Positions 42,401 to 50,826 of a stretch of DNA of 64,000 nucleotides are shown one piece after another. Each line of letters starts with the position of its first letter. Position 1 is the stretch's first letter. This stretch comes from Lichenicola sp965198575 (GTDB taxonomy: Bacteria > Pseudomonadota > Alphaproteobacteria > Acetobacterales > Acetobacteraceae). The notes under the pieces are model-generated. The model made no database searches and was not told where the DNA came from. It was given only the letters and a program-made list of their open reading frames with translations. The position numbers and the translations under genes were made by a program. The stretch is from NCBI RefSeq assembly GCF_965198575.1, contig NZ_OZ240671.1, positions 3,906,001 through 3,970,000 of the forward strand, given 5' to 3'.

Positions 42401-42925
42401 GTGAAGGCGAACGCGCTGGAGGCGGCGGGGCAGGCGGGGATCGGCCGGGTCAAGATCGCCGGCTGCGTCATCGATCGCAAGGAACGGCCGACCCGCACCG
42501 GCACCAAGATGGCCTGGGTCAGGCTGTCGGATGCCTCGGGCAGTTGCGAGGTGACGTTCTTCAGCGAGGTGCTGGCGCGGACCCGCGACGTGCTGGCGAG
42601 CGGCGATCCGGTGCTGGTGACCGCCGACCTGCGCATGGAGGGCGAGATGCTGCGGGTGACGGCGCAGGACGCGGTCTCGCTGGACAAGGCCGCATCCGAG
42701 GACCGCGCCGAGATGCGGATCTGGGTGGATCGGCCGGGTGCTGTGGAGGAGATCCGCGGAATTCTGGCGCGCGAACGCGGCGGCCGTGGCAAGGTGGTGG
42801 TGCTGCCGTGTCTGGACGACAGCCAGGACGTCGAGCTGACCCTGCCGGACGCCTACATGGTCACGCCCCGCCTGGCGCAGACGCTCAAGCTCGTGACGGG
42901 TGTCGCCCGGGTCGAGGAGCGTTAG
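39461..42925 (+). CDS. dnaE: DNA polymerase III alpha subunit
   Basis: 1154 aa. Order: PHP domain (FVHLRVHSAYSLSQGAIQ at 6-23), the polymerase core with GPGRGSGAGSLAAWAL near 372 and the catalytic acidic motif PDFDIDFC near 412, the thumb/fingers region (KMAGYSLGAADLLRRAMGKK near 695), then HhH and OB-fold (IAGCVIDRKERPTRTG near 1002). It is the replicative polymerase and error-copying fidelity depends on its partner DnaQ. Length is typical of DnaE1, not of the shorter, mutagenic DnaE2. Ends in a hairpin at 42950. Confidence 0.97.
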   Translation: MPHADFVHLRVHSAYSLSQGAIQVPEIAALAKAAGMPAVAITDSGNLFGALEFSQYCTGKGVQPIIGCQVTLMASPGSLADGLQIGAALPNGRGAAPSEPLVLLAQDPTGLANLQHLSSIGFLDSDPSDPCVTIEVLRAHAGGLFLLTGGSRGPLARLLADGQQDAARRLLEALAAAFPDRIAVELQRHGTPLEKTIEPGLIALADELGLPLVATNEVFFPRPEMHEAHDALLCIAQGRTVAERDRWRVSPEQWFKPPAMMRALFADLPEACDNTLAIAQRCAVMAETRKPLLPVCPKVREGSTEDQTLRAMAEEGLELRLQKLAADLETCTRYRERLAFELDVIAKMGFPGYFMIVADFIQWAKAQGIPVGPGRGSGAGSLAAWALTITDIDPLPFNLLFERFLNPERVSMPDFDIDFCQDRRDEVIAYVRREYGSDRVAQIITFGKLQARAAVRDVGRVLGLPYGMVNKVCELIPNNPAKPVTLKQAIDGETRLQDMRRNDEGLRRLMEIALQLEGLYRHASTHAAGVVIGDRPLVELVPLYRDPKSDMLVSQYNMKFVEQAGLVKFDFLGLTTLTILQRGVQMLEKLGHTVDLSVLPLDDAATYTMLARGDTAGVFQFEGAGMRDVLRQMRPTRIEDLIAAVALYRPGPMANIPDYCKRKHGEPWQAPHEEIRDILGETYGIMVYQEQVMQIAQKMAGYSLGAADLLRRAMGKKIRSEMDTQRAIFTEGAVGRGIDRDKAVEVFDLMAKFADYGFNKSHAAAYALVSYQTAWMKANHPVAFLAACMSLAREKTDKLAALRQEAERLGVRVLPPDINRSGADFTVEVAADGTQSIRYALAAVKRVGFAAMQALEVARGDRPFADLADMAQRVDPKQLNKMQIENLAKAGAFDSLDGNRKRVFDAAEMILRRAQAQAEEASSGQIGLFGGTTRREPLRVVDGPDWPGIERLGLEAEAIGFHLTAHPLDGYASLLRRLGAVKANALEAAGQAGIGRVKIAGCVIDRKERPTRTGTKMAWVRLSDASGSCEVTFFSEVLARTRDVLASGDPVLVTADLRMEGEMLRVTAQDAVSLDKAASEDRAEMRIWVDRPGAVEEIRGILARERGGRGKVVVLPCLDDSQDVELTLPDAYMVTPRLAQTLKLVTGVARVEER

Positions 42926-42949
42926 CCGTGGCGCCCCTCCATGCCGGTC

Positions 42950-42972
42950 CTGAGGCGAACGCTGCGCCTCAG
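42950..42972 (+). terminator. Candidate dnaE terminator
   Basis: Perfect 8-bp inverted repeat CTGAGGCG (42950-42957) and CGCCTCAG (42965-42972), 7-base loop, 25 bases after the dnaE stop; followed by TCGATATC and not a U-run. It could serve both strands. Confidence 0.5.
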
Positions 42973-42978
42973 TCGATA

Positions 42979-43490
42979 TCAAGCGGCGTAGATCGGTTCA
43001 CCATTGGGACCATAGGTCACCGGATGTACGACATCCGCAGGCATTCGATCTTGGCCTAACAGCAGCTTTGCTTTCGCAAGATACGCCGCCCTTTCCTTCA
43101 GTCCCAGCATGAGCCGGCCATTGATCCGGCGGGTGATGGCTTTGAGGTTGTCCTGGTCTGCAAGCTGGTTGAGGCCTTTGTCCAGCCAGTATCGGCAAGC
43201 CGTTTTGACAGCGACATTGGGTGTTTTTACAGTTTCAGGATTTCCGACGAGGTCCAGGTTCAATTTGTTGCCCATTCGCCTGTAGTTCGCGCGGCCGGTC
43301 AATTGAATAAGGCCGCGACCCTGAAGCGAACACCGTCTCCCGGGTGGGTTTCATCGAGGTCCTTGCGTCCCTGATATTCGGCCCCCGACCGCTCTTCTTC
43401 CGTGTCGGACAGGCCCCAACTCTCCTCACAGGCCTGGGCAAGGAAGTGGGCCTGCCTCAACCGGGTGGTCACCCCATACCTCAACAGGGT
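42979..43490 (-). pseudogene. Frameshifted GH19 chitinase/endolysin remnant
   Basis: Two frames make one GH19 (phage lysin/chitinase class I) domain. The first (from about 43490 down to 43320) reads LRQAHFLAQACEESWG, then the family signature around EYQGRKDL and HPGDGVRF. The second (from 43302 to the stop at 42979) reads LTGRANYRRMG, then ITRRINGRLMLGLKERAAYL. One added G in the GGG run near 43320 joins them as FRGRGLIQLTGRANY, exactly as in intact relatives. The first part of the domain is not preserved and no start or ribosome-binding site is seen. Local GC is lower than the flanks, in line with transfer. Either a decayed prophage lysin or a single sequencing error in a truncated gene. Confidence 0.75.
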
Positions 43491-43549
43491 AGAGGGCAGG
43501 AACAACGAGATCGCTCGGACATTGGCTTGTTGCCGTCCACCACGAGGGC

Positions 43550-43707
43550 CGCGATAGACTTCCCGGCCGGGCTTGCGGGAGATCGCCATGTCCCTGGCGC
43601 CGGCGACATGGATCCCGATCTCGTCGCCACCCTTGAGTTCGAGCAGCTGCACGACCGGGGGCGGGACGGCGAACCGCCAGGCTGTTACCCCACCTGGAAA
43701 CCGGCAC
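43550..43707 (-). pseudogene. Frameshifted MazE/AbrB-type antitoxin remnant
   Basis: From GTG 43707 on the minus strand one frame reads VPVSRWGNSLAVR, the start of an AbrB/MazE/SpoVT swapped-hairpin antitoxin. A neighbouring frame continues VVQLLELKGGDEIGIHVAG and ends near ISRKPGREV. Removing one C in the C-run near 43660-43665 joins them (RPAPVVQLLEL). The C-terminal toxin-binding part and any toxin gene (PIN or PemK type) are missing. Directly upstream of the GH19 remnant on the same strand, so both may come from one lost mobile element. Confidence 0.65.
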
Positions 43708-43926
43708 ATCATGCGCCGTATGGATAGCCGGTGTCGGGGATGAATATCCGGGCCGGGTGCAACGCAACGCTGAGCGGCAGTGCAACAGGTTGCTTCGGCG
43801 GCCGTCTTGGCCCATATCCCGCGCGCTGGCTCAGGTCGGCAAATTCGCACGCGGGGCATGGCCCTGGTGTCCGGAGACGGACCGACACCCCGCGGAGGTT
43901 CAACCAGTAGGACAGGGAGCACGCCC

Positions 43927-44790
<864 letters not shown>

Positions 44791-44794
44791 CCAT

Positions 44795-44839
44795 CCCGGC
44801 CCGATCTGGCCCGGCCCGATTTGGCCGGACCTGATCTGC
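44795..44839 (+). repeat. 15-bp repeat in the rpsB-tsf spacer
   Basis: CCCGGCCCGATCTGG (44795-44809) and CCCGGCCCGATTTGG (44810-44824) are adjacent, with a degenerate third unit to 44839. Slippage-type duplication; possible extra spacing in the leader of tsf. Confidence 0.7.
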
Positions 44840-44902
44840 AACGAAGGTGACGCGCCCCATCCCCGGATGCGGGCGCCGATCTGCTGAAGGAGTTTGACAA
44901 AG

Positions 44903-45826
44903 ATGGCGGAAGTTACGGCTGCCCTCGTGAAGGACCTGCGCGAGAAGACCGGCGCGGGCATGATGGACTGCAAGAAGGCGCTGAACGAGACCGGCGGCGA
45001 GATCGAGCCGGCGATCGACTGGCTGCGCAAGAAGGGCCTCGCTGCGGCCGCCAAGAAGTCCGGTCGCGTTGCGGCCGAGGGCCTGGTCGCGGTGGCGTCG
45101 GCGCCCCGGATCGCGGCGATGGTCGAGGTGAACTCCGAGACCGACTTCGTGTCGCGCAACGAGAGCTTCCAGGCGTTCGTCGAGAACGTGGCGAAGGTGG
45201 CGTTGCTGGTCGGCGAGGATGTCGAGGCGATCAAGGCCGCGACCATCCCGGGCTCGGATCGCACCATCGCCGAGGACCTGACCCACCTGATCGCCACCAT
45301 CGGCGAGAACATGACGATCCGCCGCGCCCGCGTGTTGCGCGTGCCGTCCGGCGTGGTCGCGACCTACGTGCACGGGGCGCTGCGTCCGGGCGTCGGCAAG
45401 ATCGCGGTGCTGGCGGCACTCGAGGCGGCGTCCGAGAGCGACGCGCTGGAGCTGCTCGGCCGTCAGATCGGCATGCATGTGGCGGCCACCCGTCCGGCGG
45501 CGCTGGATGTCGATGCGGTCGATCCGGCGGCCCTCGAGCGCGAGCGCGCGGTGCTGTCCGAGCAGGCGCGGGCTTCGGGCAAGCCGGAAGCGATCATCGA
45601 GAAGATGGTCAATGGCCGGGTGCAGAAGTACTACGAGGAAGTGGTGCTGCTCGAGCAGGTCTGGGTGCATGACGGCGAAAGCCGCGTGAAGGCGGTGGTG
45701 CAGAAGGCCGGCGGCACGCTGGTGGCATTCGACCGCTTCCAGCTCGGCGAGGGCATCGAGAAGGAGACCACCGACTTCGCCGCCGAAGTGGCCGCAGTGT
45801 CCGGCGTGGGTCGTCCCGCCGCCTGA
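44903..45826 (+). CDS. tsf: Translation elongation factor Ts
   Basis: 307 aa from ATG 44903, with AAGGAG at 44886-44891; a TTG at 44894 is too close to that site. N-terminal UBA domain with LREKTGAGMMDCKKAL near 12-27, core with the TDFVSRN motif near 80, central subdomains and the C-terminal coiled-coil remnant. It exchanges GDP for GTP on EF-Tu. 112 bases after rpsB. In most alphaproteobacteria pyrH and frr come next; here recO does. Confidence 0.97.
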   Translation: MAEVTAALVKDLREKTGAGMMDCKKALNETGGEIEPAIDWLRKKGLAAAAKKSGRVAAEGLVAVASAPRIAAMVEVNSETDFVSRNESFQAFVENVAKVALLVGEDVEAIKAATIPGSDRTIAEDLTHLIATIGENMTIRRARVLRVPSGVVATYVHGALRPGVGKIAVLAALEAASESDALELLGRQIGMHVAATRPAALDVDAVDPAALERERAVLSEQARASGKPEAIIEKMVNGRVQKYYEEVVLLEQVWVHDGESRVKAVVQKAGGTLVAFDRFQLGEGIEKETTDFAAEVAAVSGVGRPAA

Positions 45827-45831
45827 ACAAC

Positions 45832-45858
45832 GGAGCCTCCGATGGAATGGGAGGCTCC
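45832..45858 (+). promoter_or_regulatory. Hairpin enclosing the recO ribosome-binding site and start codon
   Basis: Perfect 9-bp inverted repeat GGAGCCTCC (45832-45840) and GGAGGCTCC (45850-45858). The recO Shine-Dalgarno (GGAG 45832-45835) is in the left arm and the ATG (45842-45844) in the 9-base loop. It starts 5 bases after the tsf stop, so it could end tsf transcripts and limit recO translation. Confidence 0.65.
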
Positions 45859-46594
45859 TGCGATTGTCCTGGCCGCGTCGTCCTATGGTGAGGGCGGCGC
45901 GGTCGCGCATGTACTCAGCGAAGAGTTCGGTGCGTATCGCGGCCTGGTGCGGGGCGGCAGCTCGCGCACCCAAGCCTCGCTCTGGCAGCCCGGCAACCTG
46001 ATCACCGCCCGCTGGTTCGCGCGACTGCCCGAGCAGCTCGGGACACTCACCGCCGAGCTGGTGCATCCCTCCTCGGCACGGCTGCTCCAGCATGCGCGTC
46101 CGCTGGCGATGCTGAGTTCCGCCTGTGCCGTGGCCGACGGCGCACTGCCCGAGCGCGAGCCGCACCCGAACCTGTTCCATGGCCTGACCCGGCTGCTCAC
46201 CCTGCTGAGCCTCGATCCCGCCGAGGCCGAGCAGGCCGGGCCGGCGGCGCTGATCCGCTGGGAGATGCTGATGTTGTCGGACCTGGGCTACGGGCTCGAC
46301 CTGTCCGGGTGCGCTGTCTGCGGCGGCACCGACAACCTGGCGTGGGTCTCGCCCCGCACCGGCCGTGCGGTGTCGCAGGAGGGGGCCGGCGCCTGGGCCG
46401 ACCGGCTGCTGCGGCTGCCACCCTTCATGCTGGACGACGCCGATCCCGGCTGTGCCGCAGACTGGCGCGACGGCCTGCGGCTGACCGGGCATTTCCTCGA
46501 GCGCGACGCCTTCGGCCAGCGCCATCGACCGGTGCCGCAGGCCCGCGGCCGACTCTACGACATGATGGTGACGCTGGCCGACGCCGCCGACTGA
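45842..46594 (+). CDS. recO: DNA repair protein RecO
   Basis: 250 aa from ATG 45842, the family's usual start (MEWEAPAIVLAASSYGE). N-terminal OB fold (1-80) and helical domain. The C-terminal zinc-finger region is reduced to LSGCAVCGG near 155, with only one CxxC visible. It loads RecA on SSB-coated gaps with RecR. Translation start lies in the loop of a 9-bp hairpin. The 3' end overlaps the tail of the convergent LysR gene by 40 bases. Confidence 0.9.
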   Translation: MEWEAPAIVLAASSYGEGGAVAHVLSEEFGAYRGLVRGGSSRTQASLWQPGNLITARWFARLPEQLGTLTAELVHPSSARLLQHARPLAMLSSACAVADGALPEREPHPNLFHGLTRLLTLLSLDPAEAEQAGPAALIRWEMLMLSDLGYGLDLSGCAVCGGTDNLAWVSPRTGRAVSQEGAGAWADRLLRLPPFMLDDADPGCAADWRDGLRLTGHFLERDAFGQRHRPVPQARGRLYDMMVTLADAAD

Positions 46595-47502
46595 GCGCCG
46601 CTCCGGACGATCATCCGGTCGGGGAATTCCGCTTCCAGCGTGTCGAGAAATGCCCGCAGCTTGGCGCTGACCAGCCGCCGCGAGCTGTGCAGCGCCCAGA
46701 TCCCGACCGGCGGCGCATCCTGCACGCCCCAGCAGACCAGGCGCCCGTTCGCCAGGTCGCCTGCCACGAGCAGCCTTGGCAACAGCGACGCGCCGACGCC
46801 GGTGAGGACGGCGTCGCGGACCATCAGCAGCGACGAGCACCGCAGCACCGGCCGCGGCTCGAACGCGACCGTCAGATCCGGGCGCCTGATCCTCCAGACG
46901 GCTCCGAAATCGTTGGTCGAGAGCATGATCGCAGGGATCGTGACTGCGCCGGCACTCCCGGGCGCGCCTGCCGGAACAGGCAACTCGGGGGGTGCGACGA
47001 GCACCAGCTCATCGTCGAGGAAGCGGCGGCCGACCAGCTGCTCGTCCGGCGCCGGGTTGATCCGGATGACCAGGTCGTAGCCGTCCTCGACGGGATCGGC
47101 CAGACGGTCCTCGGCGACGATCTCGAGCTGCACCTCGGGATAGGCCTGCGCGAAGCGGCCGCCGATCCGTCCGAGCATCACATGCGCGAACACCAGCGGG
47201 GCGCTGACCCGGAGCCGCCCGCGCGGTCGGGGTGCGGCGGAGGCGACCGCAGCACCCACCTCGGCAAGCTCGCCGAGCAGCCCGGTGGTGCGCTCGTACA
47301 ACGCGCGACCTTCCTCGGTCAGCCGCAGCACCCGCGAGCCGCGCTCGACCAGGCGCACGCCGAGCTCACGCTCCAACTGCATGACCTTCCGCGACAACGT
47401 GGCCTTTGGGCGACCGCTTGTCCGGCTGGCGCGACCGAAGCCGCCTTCGCCCGCCACCAGGTTGAAGTCGGCCAGCGCGTGCAGGTCCATGAGGTGTTCC
47501 AT
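46555..47502 (-). CDS. LysR-family transcriptional regulator
   Basis: 315 aa from 47502; an ATG at 47490 (MDLHALADFNLV) is an alternative start. N-terminal winged HTH (1-60) with AGEGGFGRASRTSGRPKATLSRKVMQL in pieces: SRTSGRPKATLSRKV forms the recognition helix. Then a linker helix and the periplasmic-binding-like effector domain (90-300) of the AaeR/DsdC-like LTTR group. It faces the NmrA-type reductase gene across 97 bases, the usual layout of an LTTR and its target. The ligand is unknown; quinones or aldehydes are guesses from the neighbour. Confidence 0.92.
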   Translation of the reverse strand: MEHLMDLHALADFNLVAGEGGFGRASRTSGRPKATLSRKVMQLERELGVRLVERGSRVLRLTEEGRALYERTTGLLGELAEVGAAVASAAPRPRGRLRVSAPLVFAHVMLGRIGGRFAQAYPEVQLEIVAEDRLADPVEDGYDLVIRINPAPDEQLVGRRFLDDELVLVAPPELPVPAGAPGSAGAVTIPAIMLSTNDFGAVWRIRRPDLTVAFEPRPVLRCSSLLMVRDAVLTGVGASLLPRLLVAGDLANGRLVCWGVQDAPPVGIWALHSSRRLVSAKLRAFLDTLEAEFPDRMIVRSGAQSAASASVTIMS

Positions 47503-47599
47503 TGATGAGACGACACGTCCCGATCCTGGTGTCTGTTGCCGTCAGATGGAACCTTTATCTTCCTGGTCGTCAGCAATCAACGACATCGGGAGACACCAC

Positions 47600-48490
47600 A
47601 TGGCGATCCTTGTTACAGGCAGCACGGGCACCATCGGATCGGCGGTGCTTGCGCATCTGTCCGGCCACGGCAGCGAGATCAGGGCGCTGACCCGGTCGCC
47701 GGAGAAGGCTGCCTTCCCGCACGGCGTAATTCCGGTGCGCGGCGACCTCGGCGACACCGACTCGTTCCGTGCGGCCCTCGCCGGCGTGAGCACGCTGTTC
47801 CTGCTGGTGCCGAACGTCGCCGACGAACTCACCCAGGCGATGCTGGCGTTGAACGCCGCACGCGAGGCCGGTGTCGGCAGCATCGTCTATCTGTCGGTGT
47901 TCAAGGGCGAGCAGTACGACGATGTCCCGCATTTCGCGAGCAAGCTGACCGTCGAGCGCATGATCGCCGGCACCGGGCTCGCAGCGACGATCCTGCGGCC
48001 GGCCTATTTCATCCAGAACGATTATCGCCAGAAGGACGCGCTGCTGGGCCACGGTGTGTACGGCATGCCGATCGGCGAGCGCGGCGTCTCGATGGTGGAC
48101 ACGCGCGACATCGGCGAGGCGGCGGCGATCGAGCTGCTCCGGCGGGAGTGCTGCGAGGGCTCGACGGAACCGCGGACCTACGACCTGGTCGGACCGGACT
48201 GCCTGACGGGCACGGGTCTCGCGGCCACCTGGAGCGAGGTGCTCGGGCGCTCGATCCGCTATGGCGGGGACGATCTCGAGGCGATGGAGCAGCGGCTGAG
48301 ATCGTTCGGGCCGGCCTGGCTCGCCTACGACATGAAGCTGATGATGCGACGCTACCAGCTGGATGGTGCGCCGGCGACGTCCGAGGGGCTGCAGCGCCTC
48401 ACCGGTCTGCTCGGCCGGGCACCGCGCAGCTACGGTGATTTCGCCAAGGCTGCAGCTGTCAGCTGGAACATCGACAACTCGGCCGGCTGA
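47600..48490 (+). CDS. NmrA-like NAD(P)-binding oxidoreductase
   Basis: 296 aa from ATG 47600, with GGGAG upstream; the open frame to 47285 is a LysR shadow. Rossmann N-terminus VTGSTGTIGSAVLAHL at 5-20 with GxxGxxG, then LTRSPEKAAFPHGV and the atypical SDR Tyr/Lys region replaced by YLSVFKGEQYDDVPHF near 95-110, as in the NmrA/QOR2 group. Such proteins are NADPH:quinone reductases or redox sensors. Regulated in all likelihood by the divergent LysR protein. It converges on the dehydrogenase gene at 48513. Confidence 0.85.
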   Translation: MAILVTGSTGTIGSAVLAHLSGHGSEIRALTRSPEKAAFPHGVIPVRGDLGDTDSFRAALAGVSTLFLLVPNVADELTQAMLALNAAREAGVGSIVYLSVFKGEQYDDVPHFASKLTVERMIAGTGLAATILRPAYFIQNDYRQKDALLGHGVYGMPIGERGVSMVDTRDIGEAAAIELLRRECCEGSTEPRTYDLVGPDCLTGTGLAATWSEVLGRSIRYGGDDLEAMEQRLRSFGPAWLAYDMKLMMRRYQLDGAPATSEGLQRLTGLLGRAPRSYGDFAKAAAVSWNIDNSAG

Positions 48491-48512
48491 TGCGGTGCCG
48501 CGACACAATCGC

Positions 48513-49397
48513 CTAGTCGGGCAGGCCCGCATCCTCGCGGGCGCGACGGGAGAGGGCGGCGAAATCCAGGCCGCCCTCACCGCGGGCGATCGCGGCCAGC
48601 AGGCGGTCATGGATCAGCGAGCCCATCGGCAGCGGCACCGCGAGATCGTTGCCGGCCTCCAGGAACAGCCTGGCATCCTTGGCGGCGAGGGTCATCGGGC
48701 CGCCCGGCGGGTCGAACGCGCGCTCCACGATCAGGCGGCCATAGTTGCGATGCACCGGGGCGTTGAAGAAACTCCCCGTCAGGATCTCGAGCAGCTCGGC
48801 CGGCGGCAGTCCGGCCTTGTCGTTTAACGCGAAAATCTCGCTCATTTGCTCAATGGTCGAGAAGATCAGGAAGTTGAGCGAGAGCTTCACCAGGTTGGCC
48901 CGCGTGGGATCGTCGCCGACTCTGAAGATGCGCTGGCCCATCGCCTCCAGCGCCGGCGTCGCACGCTGCTGCAGCGCCAGGTCGCCGGCGACGACCACGA
49001 ACAACTCGCCCGCGGCGGCGGCCGGCGGGCGGCCGAGCACGGTGGCGGAGAGATAGCCCTGGCCTCGCGTGCCATGCGCGGCCGCAAGCCTGCCGGACAA
49101 CGCAACCGAGATCGTGCTGCTGGAGACGTGCGCTGCGCCGGCTGCCAGGCCCGCGGCGATCCCGTCCGGACCGAGCGTCATCGTCTCCACGGCGTCGTCG
49201 TCGGCCAGCATGCTGAACACCAGCTCGGCGTCCCGCGCAGCATCCGCGGGCGTCGCCGACCAGCGCGCACCGGCATCGACCACGGGCCGGGCACGCGCCT
49301 CGGTGCGGTTATGGACACTGACCATGTGACCGGCATCGAGCAGACGCCGCGCCATGCCTAGCCCCATGGGGCCGATCCCGACGAAACCGATCTTCAT
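48513..49397 (-). CDS. NAD(P)-dependent beta-hydroxyacid dehydrogenase
   Basis: 294 aa of the 3-hydroxyisobutyrate dehydrogenase / tartronate semialdehyde reductase family. Dinucleotide-binding FVGIGPMGLGMARRLLDAGH at 5-24, substrate motif near SSSTISVALSGRL at about 93-105, catalytic Lys in NLVKLSLNFL near 170 and the all-helical C-terminal domain. One position is atypical: the usual DAPVSGG is SATVLGRPP. Nine bases downstream of the MFS gene on the same strand, so the pair probably imports and oxidises or reduces a small hydroxy or sugar acid. Confidence 0.85.
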   Translation of the reverse strand: MKIGFVGIGPMGLGMARRLLDAGHMVSVHNRTEARARPVVDAGARWSATPADAARDAELVFSMLADDDAVETMTLGPDGIAAGLAAGAAHVSSSTISVALSGRLAAAHGTRGQGYLSATVLGRPPAAAAGELFVVVAGDLALQQRATPALEAMGQRIFRVGDDPTRANLVKLSLNFLIFSTIEQMSEIFALNDKAGLPPAELLEILTGSFFNAPVHRNYGRLIVERAFDPPGGPMTLAAKDARLFLEAGNDLAVPLPMGSLIHDRLLAAIARGEGGLDFAALSRRAREDAGLPD

Positions 49398-49406
49398 GCT
49401 GTGCTC

Positions 49407-50699
49407 CTAGGTCGTGGTCGGCGCGGGCCGCGGCCGGTCATGGGTGCCGAACTGGTAGATCAACGCGCTGGCGAGGGCGATGCCGGCCGCGAGCAGCAGC
49501 GCCGGTGTGAACGATCCGGTGAGGCCGACGACCAGACCGGTGACCAACGGCGCCAGCGCGCCGCCGATCGAGCCGCCGATGTTCTGGATCGCCTCCAGGG
49601 TCGCCACCTTGTCCGGCGTGGTGGCGACCGCGGCCATCGCCCAGCCGCAGGAGGAGGCGAGGCTCCCGGCGAACAACGCCACGCTCACCAGCAGGATCGC
49701 CGCCGACGTGCCATGCACCAGCGATGCGCCCGCGGTGCAGGCGGCGGTGACCAGCATCGCCAGCACCAGCGGCAGCCGGCAGCTCGCCACCGGCGCCATG
49801 CCGTGACGGCCGAGCGTCCGAGCGGCCAGGCCACCGAGCAGGGCGCCGAAGAAGCCGCAGGCCTGCGGGATTGCGGTCCAGAGGCCGGCCTGTCGCAGGC
49901 TGAGGTGGCGCGCCCGCTCCAGATAGTCGGGCAGCCAGGTGCCGTACAGCCATGTCAGGTAGATCACGCCGAGGAAGCCGAGCGCCATGCCCCAGGTGGT
50001 GGGCTCGCGGAACAGGCTGGGCCAGCCGGTCAGCGTCAGGGCCTCGTCGGCGGGGCTGTCCTCGTCGTGGATCCAGCGCTGCTCTTCGGGCGTGATGCCG
50101 TACTGGTCGGGATCGCGGTAGATCAGGCTCCACAGGATGGCGATGGCAAGGCCGGCCACGCCGATGATGACGAACATCGAGCGCCAGCCGAAGGTCAGCA
50201 TGAGGGTGGTCAGGATCGGCGGCGCGATGGCGGGGCCGAGCGCCGAGGAGGCGTTGAACAGCCCGATCGGCAGCGCCCGTGCACGGGCCTGGAACCAGTT
50301 CGAGCAGACCTTGGTGCCGGCGAGATACATCGGCGATTCGCCGATCCCGAGTGCCGCCCGGGCGACCACGAACTGCCCGAGCCCGGTGACCAGGCCGCCA
50401 CAGATCTGGGCTCCGGACCACAGCAGCAGGCCGATGCTCATCAGCCGGCGCGGTCCGTAGCGGTCGATCAGGATGCCGACGGGCAGCTGGGCCACACCGT
50501 AGGCGATGGCGAACACCGAGAGCAGCAGGCCCATCTCGGCATCGCTCAGGTGCAGCGACCCGCGGATGCTGGAATTGCCGATGGAGAGTGCCGAGCGGTC
50601 GAGGTAGTTGACGGTGCCGGCGATGACCAGGAGGGTCAGGGCCAGCACCCGCATGCGGCGCGCGCGGCCTGAGGGATAGGAGTTGGCATCGGCCGGCAT
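49407..50699 (-). CDS. MFS transporter, anion:cation symporter-like (sugar-acid type)
   Basis: 430 aa from ATG 50699 (MPADANSYPSGRARRMRV); an in-frame codon at 50774 would add 25 Ala/Pro-rich residues and is less likely. Twelve membrane helices. Signature DRSALSIGNSSIRGSL near 34-49, loop 2-3 GILIDRYGPRRLMSIG near 74-89, and the central cytosolic loop with YGITPEEQRWI. Closest in style to the ACS family, which carries glucarate, galactonate, phthalate and similar acids with protons. Transcribed with the downstream dehydrogenase and divergent from parC. Confidence 0.88.
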   Translation of the reverse strand: MPADANSYPSGRARRMRVLALTLLVIAGTVNYLDRSALSIGNSSIRGSLHLSDAEMGLLLSVFAIAYGVAQLPVGILIDRYGPRRLMSIGLLLWSGAQICGGLVTGLGQFVVARAALGIGESPMYLAGTKVCSNWFQARARALPIGLFNASSALGPAIAPPILTTLMLTFGWRSMFVIIGVAGLAIAILWSLIYRDPDQYGITPEEQRWIHDEDSPADEALTLTGWPSLFREPTTWGMALGFLGVIYLTWLYGTWLPDYLERARHLSLRQAGLWTAIPQACGFFGALLGGLAARTLGRHGMAPVASCRLPLVLAMLVTAACTAGASLVHGTSAAILLVSVALFAGSLASSCGWAMAAVATTPDKVATLEAIQNIGGSIGGALAPLVTGLVVGLTGSFTPALLLAAGIALASALIYQFGTHDRPRPAPTTT

Positions 50700-50826
50700 C
50701 GGTCGGATCACCCTGGGAGCGCGAGCCGGTGAAGGTTGCAGGTCGGCGGCGGCCGGACAAGCGGCTGTGGACAATCAAGCCCTTCTCTGTTTGTTCACGT
50801 TTGCCGGATAGGTTGGGGGAAGCGGA

